Origin: Angelakisella sp.
Lineage (GTDB): Bacteria > Bacillota > Clostridia > Oscillospirales > Ruminococcaceae
NCBI GenBank assembly: GCA_022794295.1
Contig: JAAWEO010000107.1
Span: forward strand, 1-7,112
DNA: 7,112 nt
Direction: 5' to 3'
Part shown: positions 5,560-7,112 of the stretch, piece after piece
How the letters are laid out: each line of letters starts with the position of its first letter
Position numbering within the stretch: the stretch's first letter is position 1
Translations under genes and position numbers: made by a program
Notes under the pieces: generated by a model
Told to the model about the DNA's origin: nothing
The model's database searches: none
Seen by the model: the letters and a program-made list of their open reading frames with translations, nothing else

Positions 5560-6894
5560 TTATAGAAGCCGGAAGTCCAGGAGCTCCTGCTCCGCCGCCA
5601 GCTGGAAGGATGCCAGTCCGGTACCGTCGGCGGTCATTTCGCCCCGCTGGTTGTCATAGGGGTCGGCCCGCCACTGGGGGTCCGGCGGGGTAAGGGGGAC
5701 AAAGCAGGCGCTGTTGGCAACCATCCGCCAGGGGTCCAGGCTGCCAAAGTAGTGGCGCCGCCGGTCCTCCTCGCCGTTTCGCCGCGCCGAGGACCCATAG
5801 GAGCAATCCGCCCACAGCCAGCCGTGGGGGGCGATATAAAACATGGCCCAGTCGTGGCATCCCACATCCCCCGGACGGGCGGAAAGGCCGCTCTGCCAAC
5901 GGGCAGGGATACTGGCAATGCGGCACATGGTGATAAACAGCAGGGCCATCATGCCGCAGTCCCCCCGGAGCTCCCGGGCGCACTGGTCAGCGACCCCCTC
6001 CAGCTGGAGGTAGGCGGGCTGAAAGCGGTAATCCACAAAGCCGGTGACATAGTCATAGATGGCCTTGGCCTTTTCCACCGGCCCGCGGCAGCACTGGGTC
6101 ACCCGGGCGGTAAGGGCCCGGAGGTAGGGGGTAAAGACGATATGGGGGGTTTCCTCCCCGGTATCGAATTGGGGCTGGACCGGGTCAGGCCGGATGGTGA
6201 GGGGGTCGGTGCAGTCTGCCCGATACCGGTACCGATAGGTGACACTATACTCCCGCCGGGGGCTTTCCCTCCACCAGATGGTGCGCTGGGGGGCGCTTTC
6301 CGGGGCGCAGATGCCGCCGGGGGTGGCCTCCAGGATCTCGATTTCCGACTGCTGGGGGCAGGCGGCGGGGATGGGGATCCAGGCCTGGAAGGTGCTTCCG
6401 GGGACATCGGGGGCAGGCTTCAGGGAAGCCCGGATGGTAAGCTGGGCGGTGACGCCGCCCTCCCGGCGCATTCGGGCCAGGGTCTCGTCCCGGCTGGTGT
6501 TGTCCTCCGGCTCCCGGTGAAGGCCCGGGGTCAGCTGGGGGTAGAGGCGCAGGGACCCCAGAAAGCGGTTATGGAACCGGGGCTCCCCCTCCACATACCG
6601 CCAATCGATACGGCCATCGTCCACCAGGGCGTCGAACTGCTCCCCGGTGAAGCCGGGCCACTCTGCCTGCACCTGGGCGATGGCATCCTGGCGGGAAAGG
6701 GAATAATCCCGGGGCAGCAGCTCCAGGCGGTGTCGTTCCAAACGCAGGCGGGGGGCAAGCTCGGGCTGGGTATTGGCTTGCAGCCTTGCGTCGATGAGGC
6801 GGATAGCGCCTGCCAGGTCGCCGGCCAGCTTACGGCGGGCGATATCGCCGGGGAGGGGGACATTCAGGAAGGTATAATCCAGGTTTTTGGACAT
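5560..6894 (-). CDS. Cytoplasmic transglutaminase-fold (papain-like) protein
   Basis: A 444-residue protein with a C-terminal transglutaminase core. The likely catalytic triad is Cys313 in LRGDCGMMALLF, His347 in GCHDWAMFYI and Asp363 in WLWADCSYG. The spacings (34 and 16 residues) fit the fold. Members act as thiol proteases, peptide cross-linkers or related amidases; the substrate cannot be read from the sequence. The middle part (about 150-230) looks beta-rich and precedes the core as in other bacterial members. The N-terminal 110 residues contain a conserved-looking segment DGRIDWRYVEGEPRFHNRF. I do not recognise this domain. There is no signal peptide or membrane helix, so it is probably cytoplasmic, unlike many transglutaminase-like proteins. 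I chose ATG 6894 because AGGAG lies nine bases upstream; an in-frame ATG at 6933 falls inside the promoter. It is a single-gene unit with its own promoter and terminator. Confidence 0.87.
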   Translation of the reverse strand: MSKNLDYTFLNVPLPGDIARRKLAGDLAGAIRLIDARLQANTQPELAPRLRLERHRLELLPRDYSLSRQDAIAQVQAEWPGFTGEQFDALVDDGRIDWRYVEGEPRFHNRFLGSLRLYPQLTPGLHREPEDNTSRDETLARMRREGGVTAQLTIRASLKPAPDVPGSTFQAWIPIPAACPQQSEIEILEATPGGICAPESAPQRTIWWRESPRREYSVTYRYRYRADCTDPLTIRPDPVQPQFDTGEETPHIVFTPYLRALTARVTQCCRGPVEKAKAIYDYVTGFVDYRFQPAYLQLEGVADQCARELRGDCGMMALLFITMCRIASIPARWQSGLSARPGDVGCHDWAMFYIAPHGWLWADCSYGSSARRNGEEDRRRHYFGSLDPWRMVANSACFVPLTPPDPQWRADPYDNQRGEMTADGTGLASFQLAAEQELLDFRLL

Positions 6895-6929
6895 AGGACA
6901 CGACTCCTTTGCAAAAGTTTCGCGGCTGA

Positions 6930-6967
6930 ACAATATGTATTGTAGCCCACACGCCAGAAAAGTTCAA
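6930..6967 (-). promoter_or_regulatory. Sigma-A type promoter of the transglutaminase gene, with a possible operator
   Basis: On the minus strand TTGAAC (6962-6967), 17 bases of spacer, then TACAAT (6939-6944), which matches five of six -10 bases. Its distance to the gene start (about 45 bases) is suitable. A perfect inverted repeat, ACAAT-ATGT-ATTGT (6930-6943), overlaps the -10 and could be a repressor site. That part is speculative. Confidence 0.65.
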
Positions 6968-7030
6968 GAACAGCAGAGGGCAGCACCATACCCGAAGCCC
7001 AACGCCCAGTACTGGGTAGCCTTTCTGTCA

Positions 7031-7046
7031 CCGGACACCAGTCCGG
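7031..7046. repeat. Hairpin CCGGAC-ACCA-GTCCGG next to the right-hand repeat
   Basis: A perfect six-base-pair inverted repeat with the same ACCA loop as the GCGGCC-ACCA-GGCCGC hairpin of the 76-bp repeat. It adjoins the right-hand repeat copy and may belong to a longer version of that element. There is no T-tract, so it is not a clear terminator. The rest of 6895-7061, apart from the promoter, shows no gene. Confidence 0.45.
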
Positions 7047-7061
7047 TCCGGGTCCAGGGCG

Positions 7062-7112
7062 GGCGGCCTGATGGCCGCTGACAGACCCTACCCGCCGCTT
7101 CGCGGCTTAACG
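7062..7112 (-). repeat. Inverted copy of the 76-bp repeat, cut by the window end
   Basis: Read on the minus strand, the 51 bases match the repeat at 235-451 with three differences from copy 2, including the landmark GGGTAGGGTCTGTCAGCGG. The central hairpin GCCGC/GCGGC (7094-7098 with 7102-7106) and the GCGGCC/GGCCGC hairpin (7063-7068 with 7073-7078, loop TGAT) are both intact. It lies in the opposite orientation to the left-hand tandem copies. Confidence 0.85.

Noticed and set aside
5752..6945. Long plus-strand reading frame (397 codons) opposite the transglutaminase gene
   Set aside because: It is antisense to a gene with a full catalytic triad, promoter and ribosome site, and its Gly/Pro-rich translation shows no domain.

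Overview
The window looks like a chromosomal segment from a GC-rich gut Firmicute, most likely Oscillospiraceae or a close relative. This is an inference from the GC-rich codon use, the ECF sigma factor paired with a DUF4367-type membrane protein, the NMT1-type ABC transporter and the small GC-rich intergenic repeats. It is not proven from marker genes. There is no rRNA, tRNA, transposase or CRISPR array that I can see.

Layout. Bases 1-451 are non-coding and repeat-rich: a string of five short hairpins (16-100), a degenerate inverted repeat copy (about 114-155) and a 76-bp tandem repeat (235-451). On the minus strand, 3022 to 445 is a three-gene ABC importer operon in the order ATPase, permease, lipoprotein substrate-binding protein, with a GC-rich structured leader at 3041-3077. 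Divergent from it, on the plus strand, are an ECF-type sigma factor (3321-3839), an overlapping single-pass membrane protein with a DUF4367-like extracellular domain and probable anti-sigma role (3829-4506), and a small secreted protein (4654-5064). Next come an XRE-family regulator (5140-5490) and a strong bidirectional terminator (5502-5544). A minus-strand cytoplasmic transglutaminase-fold protein (5560-6894) follows, with its own good promoter. The window ends in another, inverted copy of the 76-bp repeat (7062-7112).

How the genes fit together. The ATPase, permease and binding protein form one complete uptake system of the NitT/TauT-ThiXYZ type, with the substrate unassigned. The sigma factor and DUF4367 protein overlap and form a trans-envelope signalling pair, and the secreted protein lies just downstream. 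The most striking feature is a sharp drop in GC content. It starts inside the DUF4367 gene, just after the membrane segment, and continues through the secreted-protein gene to about 5130. The extracellular sensor domain and the secreted protein therefore look like a transferred or exchanged module grafted onto a native sigma/membrane-anchor chassis. The second notable feature is the repeat family. Its copies keep a hairpin by a paired G-C to C-G change, and inverted copies bracket the whole gene block.
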